Assembly (NCBI GenBank): GCA_916700875.1
Contig: CAKAKS010000067.1
Coordinates: forward strand, 8,893,591 to 8,957,590
DNA length: 64,000 nt
Direction: 5' to 3'
DNA from: Sebastes aleutianus
Lineage: Eukaryota; Chordata; Actinopteri; Perciformes; Sebastidae
The notes beneath the pieces were generated by a model that ran no database searches, was not told where the DNA came from, and saw only the letters and a program-made list of their open reading frames with translations. Numbering within the stretch: the stretch's first letter is position 1; every line of letters starts with the position of its first letter. Below are positions 13,101 through 24,906 of this stretch, piece by piece. Both the position numbers and the translations under genes were made by a program.

Positions 13101-16100
13101 ATATACAAAATACTAATATGGAAATGAGATTGATTGGATTTTATTCACCAGAAGTACAAACCATTACCTGTCCCTTATAAATTAAAAAGAAAATACCAGT
13201 AATTTGTGAGGGAAATGTCTTTATTCTTTGATTTTTGAGTTGCTGGGGAAAAAAATCAAAAAAAAAATCCTGACAATGACTGAAATACTGTATACTGATC
13301 AAACATTTTTGATGTATTAATTTAGATATTTTCCAAAGTAAACTCCCTAGAAGTGTAGGATTCAACTTTTTCCCATGGTTTAGTGTTAAAAAAGTGAACC
13401 AAAATCGCAATAGATTGTAATATTCAATCGCAATACATATCAAATCAGCACCTAAGTATTGTGATAGTATCGAATCGATAAAAAAAAACACTTGATGGGT
13501 GAATGGCAAGATGGTGTAGCAGGTAAAATCAGTCTACCTGACCCATAGCACCCATGCTATGATGTCAGCTAACCATGCATCATGGGACATTATTTCTCTC
13601 CAGACTCCCAGACTAATTGAGCTGATTGAGTTTTTTTTATTTTTTACTTGGCCTCCAGTTGTTTTTTTGGCATGATATGGCTTGTCAAAGCCTGATGGTG
13701 CTGACCATGGTTAAGGACCTAATTTGCAAGCTCTGTCACAAGACTGAGAGCTAACTATTGATCTTCCTGACGTACGACCTGAGTAGGGCAGGATCAAATA
13801 AAAAAATATGGAGCTCCTGATCTTCATGATTGTCTCATGCTAAGCTTTGCATTTGTAGGTAGTAATACCGCTCCATCAGAACTGTATAGTTGATTATTTT
13901 AAGATGCCGTTTTAATATTGCATCTCCTTAGACAAGCTGCTCTCAAATGTGTGGAAGTAGTTGAAAAGTCTTCAGTAATACTCAAACCAAGCAAATCACA
14001 GGCTTTAGTAGACTTTTTTACACTAAAAAAATATATTGCAAGTCATTGATGTACATAGAAGTAACACTGATAATCAGTTTAGTTCTGGCTAAAAGTTTTT
14101 CCTCCATCCAGTTTTTAGAATATTATAATATTATGATATTAAAAACTGGCATGGCCATTTTCAAAGGGGTCCCTTGACCTCTGACTTCAAGATATGTGAA
14201 TAAAAATGGGTTCTATGGGTACCCATGAGACTTCCCTTTACAGTCATGCCCACTTTATGCTACTCCCATGCAGTTTTTGGCAAAAACCATACCATTTTTA
14301 GCATGCACTGAGTGTTATTTTTGCCTATTCTAAAAATGGTGTATTTCTGGTGTGTTCTTTATAGTTTTCCTGAAATTGGATTTAAAAATTGCAATATATC
14401 ACTTTGCTTACAATATGTCACAATATATATATTGAATCGTTACCCCTGTATATGTATCACATCGCCAGATTCTTGCCAATACACAGCCTTAGTGTACTAT
14501 CATATGGAAGTCCGATTGGTCTTTGGAAATATTATAACTAATTATTCACATAATTGAAATTACATTTTACTCCGAAAAACTGTTTTCAGGCTGTAGTTTT
14601 TCATTTTATTTATTATTTAATATTTATTCATTTAGTTTTGTTTCTTTATTTATTATTGACTGACTTATTGAATTTATAGGACTGTGCATCACTTTTATTA
14701 TGAAGACAGTTGTTGGTCGCTTTTATTTTGAAGCCAGTTCTTACACGCTCTTACTGTAATGCCTAGTATATACACGTACCGCAAAACAACGTGTGAACTA
14801 CTCAACACGTATGAAGTGGCTTTGGCGCTTCACGTCTTTTGTCTCTCCAGGCTCTTTCTGTTTCCTGCTTCACTCCAGATACAAAAACACACGCTCCATA
14901 TGCACATCCATGTTGATATGCCACACACACTCGTCAAGGACACAGTGTGTCTGCGAAAGGGAGAGAGCCGCGGGAAAAGCGAAACGCCAAAGCAAGTTTC
15001 ATGCCGGCGGCTTAAAAAAATGACGTGACAATTAATATTTGTACTTGATGTTCGCAATATACTGTAGTCATTTACTGCATCCCACGTAGAACAGGTCTCA
15101 ATACATTGAGTATATTCGATATATCGCCCACCCCCAAACTCCAAAATACAGAAATAATAATGCACTTGTGTTTGTCATTCTTCGTCCATCAGGTCCTTTC
15201 ACAGATGTAGTCACCACCAACCTCAAACTGAGGAACCCTTCTGACAAAAAAGTGTGTTTCAAAGTGAAGACAACTGCGCCTCGCAGATACTGTGTACGGC
15301 CAAACAGCGGTCTCATCGATCCTGGAGCAACTGTCATTATCTCTGGTAAGGTTTTCAGAGGTTTTGTTATCTGTTTTTTTTTCCCCTTTAGCCCTCAAAA
15401 TGTTGTTAATTGAGAGAGATAGTGGTGAAACCTAAGCTAGATCAGGGAGATGTAGCACAATGTGGTCACAGGACAACAACATGCAAAGTTGAAACTGAGA
15501 CGTTAAAGCCTCAAGCTGTCATTTGTGGAAGTTGATTTTACTCGATCAAGTCCACACAGTCCGCATTCCACTTGTGGCCCATGTGATGTAGTGTACATAT
15601 TGGGTGCAGAGAGGATCTAACCTGTACCCCAGTTGTAGAGTATGGCTGTAACCACACTTCAATGGCCAAATCCAGTAACTTATAAACAACTTTCCTTTTC
15701 GCTTTTAAATTGCACAATATATTCACTTGGTTGGCTAAATACCGCAAGTGGGTACCGGCATCCAGTATTTTAGCATTAACAGATATGTATTTATGTAACC
15801 CAAGGGTAAGGAAACATGCTGCATAATGCATCTTGCAAAGAGACGAGGCTCAATTCCAAAAAGGCGATACTGCAGAGGAAGGTATCTTCAAGTCTTTAAA
15901 TAAGACATGACATGAAATTTCAGTAAATATCTTTCTGCTTAAATAAATCAATTGAGACATTTATGATTGGAGGGTCACTGGTTACCTTTTAAATGCACAG
16001 CAGTAATAATTCCATAATGCAATGAAGGCAGTTGGAGCCCAGGTGAACCCTGTTGTCTGTCTAGGTTATTGTGATTATAAACACCAGGACAGAAGTACTC

Positions 16101-19100
16101 ACACCTTGTTCCACAGGAAGCCCATGGAATGCAATACCCTCCTCCACCATAGCAACCACCCAAACTACTTGAAACAAAACATACCTGAGGGACAGTTCTT
16201 ACGACTAAGGAGAAATTGCTCACACCTGAATGAATTCAAATGCAAAGCAGACGAGATGAAATCAAGATTATATGAAAGAAATTACCATCCATCTATAATA
16301 GACTGCAAGCCCTAAAGCCATATCTGAAAAACTGAAAAGATACCTTCACAACTGAATTCAATCATTGTCACCAGAAACTCTGGGACATAATCAACAAACT
16401 CTGGCACATTTTAAGTGCAGAATCATCACTGTGTGAGATCACCAAAAGTCCCCCTCTTCTATCATTCTGACAAGCTCCAACAATCAGAGACGACCTTGTA
16501 CATACTTCATCTCACCAAACCAAATCCCTCTTGGCTTCACTTAAAAGAAAACGTGATGCGGAAAATGCAGTCATTGCAATAATACCACTAATGTCAAGGT
16601 TTTCACCCATCCACACACTGGTAAGAGGTTTCCTATCAAACAATTTATGAATTGCAACATCAGTAATATATATGCTGACATGTCCTTGTGGACTGCTGGA
16701 CAAACAAAGAGAGCACTCAAGCAATGCCTCTCAGAACATAAAACGGCCGTTGGCAAAGGGAACATGGAATATGCCATAGCGAAGCACTATCATGGAGCCA
16801 ACCATGACTCTCCAGCCACTCTGCACTTTGTTGGACTTGAACATGTAACCCCTGCAGCCAGAGGGTGCAGTCTACCAAAGCTACCCTCTCAGAGAGATGT
16901 ACTGGATTTCAACACTCAACACAATGACACCTGCTGGACTAAAGGATGATTTCAGTTTCAAATGCTTCCTCTGAACAAGTTTCAAAATATGTTAACATAG
17001 AATGTTTATCACAGAACACGTAACCTCATGGAAGATAAGGGGCTGCAGGGAAGATAAGTTGGGAACCACTGCTTTAAATCAGTCCTCTGCTAACTCCTGT
17101 ATACAAATGACATAACTTCCATTTTCCTTCATGCTCTGATGAAGGTCACCAGGCCGAAACATTAGCCAGAAACATGGCCAGAGTAAATGGTGGAACTATG
17201 ATTAGTCAACTGTGTCCTGAAGATCTGTGTGTGTGTTACCTTTTTACCTTTCGGTATTCAACGCTAGATTTTTAACATGGCAGTGTGTTGTCACTGAAAA
17301 TAGGTTTCTGGAGTTATTATGCTGAATATGTATTTCTGTGCAGAGATGTCTTTGCTCAAATGTTTTAACTTTGTTCACCTTTCATTTACAGTCATGCTAC
17401 AGCCCTTTGACTATGACCCCAATGAGAAAAGTAAACACAAATTCATGGTGCAGACGATTTTTGCCCCGTCAACTGTTTCTGACATGGATTCATTGGTGAG
17501 TGATTTTTTTTTATTTACTTTTAAGACTTTTAATCAGAATCAGAAATATTTGTTCTTGTATAAACATAAAGGAATGCAAAAAATAGAAATAAACAAGTAC
17601 ATAATGCTACAAAATATGTACATAATACTATAATATAAACACAATATATGTAAAGAAATATCAGTACTAAAATTAAAAATAAGAATATGAGAAATATGTA
17701 CAAATATTTGCATTAAAACGTGCAAAGATGCAGATTAAAATGTGTATAGCAAAACATCTAAGTTTAATTTCACTGCCATTTTAATGTTTGGAAATCCCCA
17801 CACCTTCAGAAATAAGGATGCATTGAAGTTGGAGCTCGACACAAATGTTCGCTTCCATACCCGTGTTACTCTGTATAAAACAAACTCATACTCTTGTGTA
17901 AGAAAATAGTCTTGTATAAGAAATCAGTTTCCTTTGGATTATCTGTGTGCGTCCCCACAATACTTGCTGTATCACTCAGCCCGCCCCCACAAAAATAAAC
18001 AACCAAAGCAGTTGCAATTTTAACGGTTGTCCAAACTAAAGGCTCATCAATTTTATTTTGAAGGATTTATATCAGATTATTTAAGAGTAGATATGTCAAA
18101 TGATGTCCAGCTGGATTTTAAACTCCCCATGTATCCAAAAGATGTTTTGTGTCCTGCTGCAAGAAGTCACTGTTCACCACAGTTTACAGTAAACTAGGTC
18201 CTCTTGCAGCTAGGACAGCTCAGAATATTCTTCGCATTACAGAAAGTGAACAGCATAATGGGGTAGAACACAAATAAGCTCTTGACTATATACAGGAGTC
18301 TCTCAAAATAATGATTAAAAAAAGACAAATGGTTAAACTACATTGTTTACACTGAAAATGCAATTTCTTTTAACCAAAATTTCAATAGGACTTAAAAAAC
18401 AGATTACTGTGGGGTTTCTGTTGTTAATTAAAGAGCCCTATCACACATTAGAACACCTCAGAATCAAATGACCTCCCCTCCTACACCTTTTAAATATTCA
18501 TCATTAATTTCTATCAGTGGTTCAGCACCATTTATACTCACATTTCTATGTTTACATAAGGAAATATCAGAATTTGTTATTCACTTATGACAGGGTAATT
18601 GGCATTCTGCTGAGTTGGTTGCCATGCAAAGCTCTCTGCTCTTGGATAATGCAATTATGCAAAACATCAAACAAATAAAGATGCGTTCTCAGTTGTCCAC
18701 CAGAGGACAGCACAGGCTTAGTCAGTCAGTGAAACATTCACACACCCTGAAGTCATGGTCATGAACTGGCTTGTCTTGAATGAGAAGCAAAATTCAGGAA
18801 GTGTAGAGGAACAAAGGTCTGACTGGTCCTGATAAGTAAACTGGAGTAAGGTCTTATCAGAGAAATTAGAACTATGGCATTAAGCAACTGTGTTATACCT
18901 TTCACTTGTGACACAGGTTACATTTTTTTACTCAACCATAAAGCAATTCTGTGCTTTATGAGCACTTCTTATTACATAACGTTTGCAAGTGAGTGTATCA
19001 AATCAAGAAAACTAATGTCACCGAGTTCAGGGGCTGACTTTATGGAAATGTGTCACTCTAAAAAATGTAGACCTATAGACGAAAATGAGGCGAGGTTATA

Positions 19101-22100
19101 ACTGTTTTTTAAATGAAGTTGTGCATGTTTTATGTAACGTTCAAAGATTCAAGGCTACATTGCATGTGAATAGTATGAAGTAGGTTGACGTCTGCGTGTG
19201 TGTGGATAGAATCCAGCTGCTAGCAGTTTGAGTTGATGAATAACATGCCCATTTTTCATCTCCACCAGTGGAAAGATGCAAAACCCGATGATCTCATGGA
19301 TTCCAAGCTGAGATGCGTCTTCGAGCTGCCTTCTGAAAACGATAAAGTGGTAAGAGGTGCTGCCGCACATTAAAAACAGCTTATTTCCACGTAATTTAAA
19401 TCATAACCTGAAGTATGATTTTTGTCGCTGAAGGATTTCTGTCGAATGCTGAGAATTTCCAGAATACCATAGCTTTCCATAAAGGCAAACACTTTGAAAA
19501 AAATCAACAGCTACAATGTCAAATAAGTAGAGAATGCTGTTCTAATGGAAAACCCGGCCAGAGCACCCTGTGCCAGTGCAAAAATATATATAAAAAAGGA
19601 ACAACCTTAGTTTCTGTTTTTCTTCTCCCCTCTTCTCCCCTCTAATGTGCATTTCTCTTTTTTACTCTTTACACTCAATAAATTATCACCTGTTTCTTTC
19701 CCTAAAATACTTAATTGCATCATGCTATGTCAAACGTCAGTTTTTCAAACAGAGAAAATTATATTTTGCCGGGCAAATCAGGAGGATTATCCTCGTGAAA
19801 CACATTGCTGTTAGTTGAACGAATCATCTGGTATCTCCAGGTGTGTCAGAGGTGGCATATAGCAGTCTAGACACTTCTTGGGTCAATAAAGGGAGTTGGC
19901 AGCAACTGGAATTGTGGTACAGTTGGAAAATGCGTAAAAAATATCTTGATATTAAAAACTATGTGCACACACTGACTCGCTCCAACCTGGCGGACAAAAA
20001 AAAAACTAAAGTCGCAAAAGATAAAATAAAATAATAACATTGTACAGTAATGGGAAGACAGCTCCTCAGAGATAGATAAATCAATAGTACCAAAAGTATA
20101 AATAGTTTTGAAATTTACAAGCAACAATGACATTCTTCAGCATAATCAAAATGCACACTGTATAGTATGTTAGTGTTCTGTTGTGGGATGCATGAATTCT
20201 TTGCATTCATGTAATTGTTGTGGTGGAGCACAAGAACCGCAGCCGGTCGGTGCCTTTTGCACTGCATTTTAGCGGCTAACGTTACCTATGCCGCTTACAT
20301 CAAGCCCAAGTGCTCCGGTGTGAATACCAAGTTCAGCTGCTGTGAAACCATTTCAAGGTGAGAGAAGAGCTTCAAAATGGTTTGAATTATGTGAGTGTTT
20401 AATTAGTTTTTTTTGCTCCAACCACTAGTTTACAATCAAGTAAGTAGTGTGTTAACATTAAAATAGCAAGTTTAGACTTGTATCTGAACATTTAAGAGTC
20501 AGGACCTCAACGTGGCTCTTAATATGACTCTAGTGGTGGTGTTGTATTGTATTGGACTGCATTACATTAAATGTGTTTCTAATGTTTTGTCAGTCCCTAT
20601 AGTCATAAATGAGACACCAAGCACACTAACTCTGCGTCAAAATTTACTACAAAGTTGAATCAACACTTTTCTGAGAGGGTTGACATAAAACAGAACGTCA
20701 TCATAAACTGGTGACTCTGGGAACACTGGGAGCCTGTACTAATGAGCTCTCAGTGTAATCAGGATTGAGATAAGCAGTGCTACTGGACAGCTCAGCAGGT
20801 CCTCACGGTTCAGGTGAAAATGCTACCAGGGCCAACCAGATTTAGCTTACGTTAAGGAGCTCTACTGAGTGGATATGTGGACTGCTGACTGAGTCGACAC
20901 GGCATCCGCTCTCCGCTTTTGCACGTGTAGCTTGTGTGTAATGTGCAACAGGTAAAGTGTGTGACTTTGATGAAGATGTAGTGTAATATTGTAATGTGGA
21001 AATTCATGTTTAGGAGCAATATTTTTGTAGTATGTAAGAAGGGGTGGCAATCAAACCCCCTATAAGGTTTTATTACCAACAAAATGTGTTTGTTGGACAG
21101 AGTAGCAAAAACTGTCAAGTACTGAAAGCTGGTTAACAATTACTACAAAGTTCTTGCACACCAGAAAGTCTTATAAACGGATGCATCGTGTCAAAAACTG
21201 ACTTGTGGAAGAACCAAAAGAATCCCACACTCTGTCAACCATTTCTTTTACCTGATGAAGGTATGACAACCAAATTGGTGTAAATAAAGTGAGCATAAGT
21301 GATCGACAATGTGCAGGATGGTTTTTGGTGCTTTCAGAAGCACTGAAACGACGTTGGATTTGAAATCTTGTTTACTTAGTTTTCGATCATATACCTAAAT
21401 GAACGAAACATCTATGAACAAATGTTCCAACTTGATAACCCCTGTCCCAGGCAGACACCCACTCTTCCGCAAGACAGAAAGGGGTCAGTGATTTATGTTG
21501 ATTTCTGATGGGATATCCTGATGTTTGCTTTAGCACTTACTTAGTATAATTTAGTCCAAAAATGACCTGGGCCTTGATGGACTTCTATATACAGTACATG
21601 CTTGCCTTGGATTGTGGTAAAGGGATAATAACATCATATCCTGTCTGTGTATTGATTGTCAACCCTCATCTACAATACAGTTGTTGTATTTCCATTACAA
21701 AGCCCTTCATTTCCTCATGCCGTCATGTTGTCTGTCCCACAAAACAAAGCCACATCAAACAGGACTTCTGGAGGGATGTATTTCCTCCCCGGTCTCTTTG
21801 ATCTGGCACTGTGAGCTTCTGGGCCTCGGACAAGGCTGCCTTTCTTTGGCACAGGCTCCCGTCTAGAGGCTAACCTCCCTACTTAGCGCAAGGCATGCTG
21901 GATTTCACTTCAGTGGTTCTCTCTCCCTCTACTTGTTGGGCAGAATGACGTGGAGGCGACCAAAGCAGCCCCGGTGATGAACTCTGCGAAGGGCGACTCA
22001 TCAGCAGCCACGGTGCCTGTCGCTGCCTCACTGGACGATACGGAGATGAAGAAAGTGCTGGAGAAGTGCAAGAGGCTGCAATCTGAGATGAACAAGCTGG

Positions 22101-22740
22101 TTGATGAGAACCGGCAATTAAAGGTCAGATGTGTGTTGATAAATGATATTCATAACATGATGAAACATTGTGGTTTCATTGGCCTTTCACACTGCAGATA
22201 TTTTTGACTTGTCCCAGTAGGAAAAGCACAGGTGGTACTAATGACATTAACAATGGCTCAGTTCCATTTAAGTGTTCCAGTGAGAGTGACCGTGAGCTAG
22301 CATGCACTATATCAAGAACCTGAAATTAAATCAGCTAAATGGAATTCAAAGTAGGGGGTTGATCATATTGCAAGATTAGTCTCTAGTTTATAATTCATTT
22401 AGGCTACCAGGTAGAGCGCTCTCATTGAACTGTGGTCATTTGGGTTAATCTAGGCCCTACTTCCAAGATAAAAAAGTTTGAGAACCAGTGGCTGAATTAA
22501 TGCTTGTAAACATGCCTTCTATTTTACAGATCTATTGACTGTTTTCTGCTCTGCTCTGCTCCTCTTCCTCTGTTACAGGATGATGGCATTAGAATGAGAA
22601 AGGTACCCCGCTCCGACCACATGACATCAAACTCAACTAGCCTCCTCGGCCGAGAAGCCAGCACCGCCTCCCTGCCCTCCCTCCTCGTCGTCATAGCAGC
22701 CATCTTCATCGGATTCTTCCTAGGGAAGTTCATCTTGTAG
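5972..22740 (+). CDS. vapa: vapa, VAMP-associated protein A (six coding exons)
   Basis: Joining 5972-6029, 15193-15345, 17392-17495, 19269-19349, 21944-22123 and 22579-22740 gives an open frame of 245 aa plus stop; every junction is GT-AG and phase-consistent. The product is an ER tail-anchored adaptor that recruits lipid-transfer and other proteins carrying FFAT motifs to membrane contact sites. Residues about 8-125 form the MSP (major sperm protein) domain, with the VAP signature TTAPRRYCVRPNSG at 46-59. K87 and M89 in HKFMVQ match the known FFAT-contact residues, and P56, the position altered in human VAPB ALS8, is present. Residues about 160-200 are heptad-rich coiled coil and about 224-242 the membrane anchor ending GKFIL. 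The N-terminus (ILVLDPPVDLKFKG) and the tail (LPSLLVVIAAIFIGFFLGKF) are closer to VAPA than VAPB. The start is the first ATG giving the family N-terminus. Confidence 0.95.
6351..7750. repeat. Minisatellite in vapa intron 1
   Basis: About 1.4 kb of tandem units based on GTTAGCTGTAGTTGCTAG. Three main lengths occur: 20 nt (GTTAGCTGCTAGTTAGTGGT), 22 nt and 26 nt, differing by presence or absence of TTAG and GTTG segments. A homogeneous 20-nt block lies at about 6470-6610, mixed 22/26 units follow, and a homogeneous 22-nt AATTGT/AGTTGT block ends the array at about 7555-7740. The strand is G/T-rich and C-poor. Confidence 0.95.
7758..9010. other. vapa intron 1, no gene; possible SINE scrap
   Basis: Intron sequence without a coding exon. 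Around 8655-8710 the string GGTCACCAGTTCAAATACC resembles a tRNA B-box, so a worn SINE fragment on the + strand is possible but weak. Confidence 0.3.
9011..9595. mobile_element. Foldback MITE family 1, copy 1
   Basis: Starts TTAAAGGGATAG and ends TATCCCCTTTAA. The two halves are long, imperfect inverted repeats: GAAGTGGGGTTGTATGAGG on the left, its complement on the right. Four other copies lie at 28928, 33009, 41172 and 52781. There is no coding capacity. The TTAA ends would fit a piggyBac-type target site, but the superfamily is not proven. Confidence 0.8.
10071..10673. mobile_element. MITE with GATGTTCCGATACC ends
   Basis: Left end AGATGTTCCGATACC and right end GGTATCGGAACAACTCT are imperfect inverted repeats. 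A (TA)n tract sits inside at about 10138-10174. Without a clear 8-bp duplication, hAT origin is only likely. No transposase is present. Confidence 0.65.
10138..10174. repeat. (TA)n microsatellite
   Basis: An uninterrupted AT alternating run inside the MITE at 10071-10673. Confidence 0.9.
10674..14149. other. vapa intron 1, no gene recognised
   Basis: Contains a poly-A run at 12231-12249 and a 91-aa open frame at 12549-12824 with no family match I recognise. Around 13380-13490 words such as GTGATAGTATCGAATCGATA suggest a further degenerate MITE. A short stem with 10-bp ends (CCAGTTTTTA/TAAAAACTGG) lies at 14108-14149. Confidence 0.4.
14150..14265 (-). mobile_element. hAT-like family 2 fragment
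   Basis: TCAAAGGGGTCCCTTGACCT and the following GGGTTCTATGGGTACCCA block match the interior of the GGGCTGTCAATCGATT family seen at 36928-37485, 39961, 43620 and 47380. Both ends are missing. Confidence 0.7.
14266..15192. other. vapa intron 1 end, no gene
   Basis: Words such as CAATATATATTGAATCG and GTATATTCGATATATCGCCC hint at decayed MITE ends. No exon is supported before the vapa acceptor at 15192. Confidence 0.35.
15193..15345 (+). CDS. vapa: vapa exon 2
   Basis: Residues 20-70, the MSP core from GPFTDVVTTNLKL through YCVRPNSGLIDPG. The acceptor is CATCAG and the donor GTAAGG. This is the most conserved VAP block. Confidence 0.95.
16045..17240 (+). mobile_element. Penelope-like retroelement relic
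   Basis: Lies in vapa intron 2, same strand. The frame at 16022-16315 encodes the end of a reverse transcriptase with the Penelope pattern HRKPMECNTLLHHSNHP, then IPEGQFLRLRRNCS. Next comes a linker with frameshifts and stops, including the family-type KSPPLLSF and APTIRDDLV. At 16647-16949 is a GIY-YIG endonuclease: VIYMLTCPCGL in one frame, then GQTKRALKQCLSEHKTAV, IAKHYHGANHDSP and LEHVTPAARG in another, so the frame breaks inside the nuclease core near 16692. The 3' end has a hammerhead-like core. The order RT, GIY-YIG, hammerhead end is characteristic of Penelope-like elements. The copy is 5'-truncated and dead. Confidence 0.85.
17130..17185 (+). ncRNA. Hammerhead ribozyme-like core of Penelope end
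   Basis: CTGATGA at 17136-17142 is followed by a 4-bp stem II (GGTC 17144-17147 with GGCC 17152-17155, loop ACCA, one G-T pair), then GAAAC at 17156-17160. These are the conserved hammerhead core boxes in the right order and spacing. I cannot identify a convincing stem III or cleavage site, so it is probably inactive. Confidence 0.55.
17392..17495 (+). CDS. vapa: vapa exon 3
   Basis: Residues 71-105, with VMLQPFDYDPNEKSKHKFMV carrying the FFAT-binding Lys and Met. The acceptor is TTTACAG and the donor GTGAGT. Confidence 0.95.
17496..19268. other. vapa intron 3, no gene
   Basis: AT-rich intron. No coding exon, no repeat family recognised. Confidence 0.5.
19269..19349 (+). CDS. vapa: vapa exon 4
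   Basis: Residues 106-132, WKDAKPDDLMDSKLRCVFEL and the end of the MSP domain. The exon is 81 nt, phase 0 at both ends, with acceptor CCACCAG and donor GTAAGA. Confidence 0.93.
19350..21943. other. vapa intron 4, no gene; Penelope-like tail
   Basis: No coding exon is supported. At 21252 a second CTGATGAAGG motif followed by AACCAAATTGGTGTAAATAA resembles the terminal segment of Penelope-like elements. No RT or nuclease remains beside it. Confidence 0.4.
21244..21292 (+). repeat. Possible second Penelope-like 3' end
   Basis: CTGATGA at 21252-21258, a short GGT/ACC stem, then CAAA instead of GAAA, then TTGGTGTAAATAAAG. The layout mirrors the hammerhead end at 17136 but with a changed core base. 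Confidence 0.35.
21944..22123 (+). CDS. vapa: vapa exon 5
   Basis: Residues 133-192. A flexible Ala/Ser-rich linker runs into the coiled coil (DDTEMKKVLEKCKRLQSEMN). It is 180 nt and phase 0 at both ends, so it could be skipped without a frameshift. Acceptor GGGCAG, donor GTCAGA. Confidence 0.93.
22124..22578. other. vapa: vapa intron 5
   Basis: Short final intron with a CT-rich tract just before the acceptor. A tRNA-like scrap (CAGGTAGAGCGC near 22410) is too degraded to call. Confidence 0.6.
22579..22740 (+). CDS. vapa: vapa exon 6 and stop
   Basis: Residues 193-245, the end of the coiled coil, a Ser/Thr-rich spacer and the tail anchor LPSLLVVIAAIFIGFFLGKF, then TAG. Acceptor TTACAG. Confidence 0.95.
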   Translation, partial: DDGIRMRKVPRSDHMTSNSTSLLGREASTASLPSLLVVIAAIFIGFFLGKFIL

Positions 22741-23520
22741 ACTGGGAGATGCATGCCAGCCGTATCCCCCCGCCCCGGCTCCGGAATAAAACAGGCCTGG
22801 AAAAACCGAGAAGTCTTTGTGTTGACTTTGCCATATCATTGGTAGTGTGGCCTACAGTGAACACATCTGTACAGCATCATTCGAAGGCGTCGCCTTTTTA
22901 CAATCTCACACGGTTAGTACACACAGAGAGTTGAGAAAAGAAAGGCGACAAAAAAAGTGATTGCTCCTTTTTTTGTTTTCTGTTTTTTGATGGCTGGATT
23001 ATACAGGTAATGTGGTGGGACAATGAGAGTTGTATACTATCAGTCAACATGGAAGATGCACCTAGAGTGAACCATGGGCAAGAGGCAGTCAAAAGATTAG
23101 TTTTTTTCTCTCTCTGTTGTTTTTAATAGGAATTGAATGGAATGTTAGGTGTCTTGTAAATGTTGTTTTAAATCCTTTTAAACAAAAAAGGAACGAACTT
23201 CCATCAAAAAGACCTTGCTACCTGTTGCTGGATTGCCTCTGAAGTAAATTTATTCAGTTTGTAATTTCTACTTCTTGTCTTGGAATGTTCAGGTCCAGCT
23301 GGGGATAATATAGGTGCCTCCTTCTTGTACATTTCTGTCCTTTCTTTTTCCTCACAACACCAATGCAGACTTTATATTATTATTATTATTAATATTATTA
23401 TTATACAAATCATATATTCCTTCTGAGGCAAATATTGACTGAAATAAGGTCTCCATTCTTAAAATCCTGTCCCATGGTATTAAGCATTGAAGAAATAAAA
23501 ATGAAAAAATGTGGTTTCGA
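22741..23520 (+). other. vapa: vapa 3' UTR with two poly(A) signals
   Basis: AATAAA occurs at 22785-22790, only 45 nt after the stop, and again at 23494-23499. The distal signal would give a UTR of roughly 0.8 kb including an A/T-rich TTATTATT tract at about 23374-23404. Which site is used cannot be told from sequence. Confidence 0.6.
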
Positions 23521-24906
23521 TAGCCGTCTTTTCCTGTGTCTCCCCCTTCAATGATACACCCTCCAATATTCATTATTTGATGCCATAAAAAGAGCGTACT
23601 GCATTTGTGTGCCAGGTTTTCCCTCAGTATTACCGCCAACATTTTGTATTGGACACTTTTTTTTTCCTAGTACAAGGACAAAGTACAATATGTGAGCTAA
23701 CCATGTCTTTTAATTACACTTGACATTCCAGCTAAAGTTATTAGTTGCCAAGAGTCACAGAGCTAGAAAATGCTTCTCAACCTCAGACATCTGCTCTGTT
23801 GTGAGCTTGACAAAAACTCTTAAGTGTACAGTTATGCTTTGTTTACTGACTGGGTTAGCCAAGGTGGAAGTTTGGATTTCTTTTGGATTATACTACTATT
23901 ACATTTATTTAGGAAGGGAGGAAATTCTTAAACATTTCAGTGGTTTCATCTTGCACAAAATAGGGGCTGTTTCTCAGTATTTTTGAGGTTGTTCTGCCAA
24001 GGTAATTTGGTACATTTTGGGTACATTATAACATTTTGGATGGCAAAATCTGCAGTGGTCATTTGGCCCCAAACTTAACTCATTTCAGCATGATGGCTAA
24101 AATACAGAACCTTCTTTACAAGATGCTTATTTTCCCCAAAAGTGAAACCTGCAATCATTTTATTAAAGCGTAAAGTAGTATGATTCACACCGACTCCTGG
24201 AGGACAGGGGAGGACAGGGTAGCGTGGGAAAAAACACTGGATGTATTTTTTTCTTGGCAGTAGTGAGAGGGAAAATAACATGTTACATGTTTAACTGACT
24301 GTATGGCGACAGTGAGCGACAAGCTTAACGTTACATGGTTCTGAATAATATGAGGCGACAGAGAAGCTGTGATTAAATGACCAGCTCTTGCATCTGAAAT
24401 AAAAGATTGGTTGAAATGTTGGCTTATCACAGATAAATCAGAATTTGCACATAAAAGTCTTCAATGGCATTTGCTGAGGTATTACATTTTGTAGCTTGTT
24501 TTCAATATGTATATTTGTCTAAAGAGGTCGTATGCTGAAGTTAAAGGTGTGACTTTGCTGCTCTGTGTAGTCTCGATGGGTTCAAAGCTTCTATAGGACG
24601 CAGACAGCAGAGGCCAGCTGCAGAGAACTGTAGTTTCTGTGTAGATTCACAATGTACGTACGGCTGGTTCTGTTTTACATATCTCAATCATTGTGGAGCT
24701 GAGCGCACATGCATGAGCCTCATTTCCACGTCCTCCGGTGTAGAAACGCTCTTAGTTATACGTTTGCATGTCGATATTTGTACCCGCACCACCACTCGGG
24801 AGTGTCTAGAAGGTAATCCACAAGTTGCGAAAACTCTCGCGAGACTCGCTGCGCAACGACCTATCTGAAGCTTAACTATTCGAGGTAAATGCCTAGCCTT
24901 AACCAT
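23521..24906. other. Intergenic, no gene seen
   Basis: Short frames without recognisable domains or flanking splice sites. No clear repeat family. Confidence 0.45.

Noticed and set aside
22390..22480. tRNA-like SINE fragment in vapa intron 5
   Set aside because: Only a short GGTAGAGCGC word resembles an A-box; no B-box is convincing.
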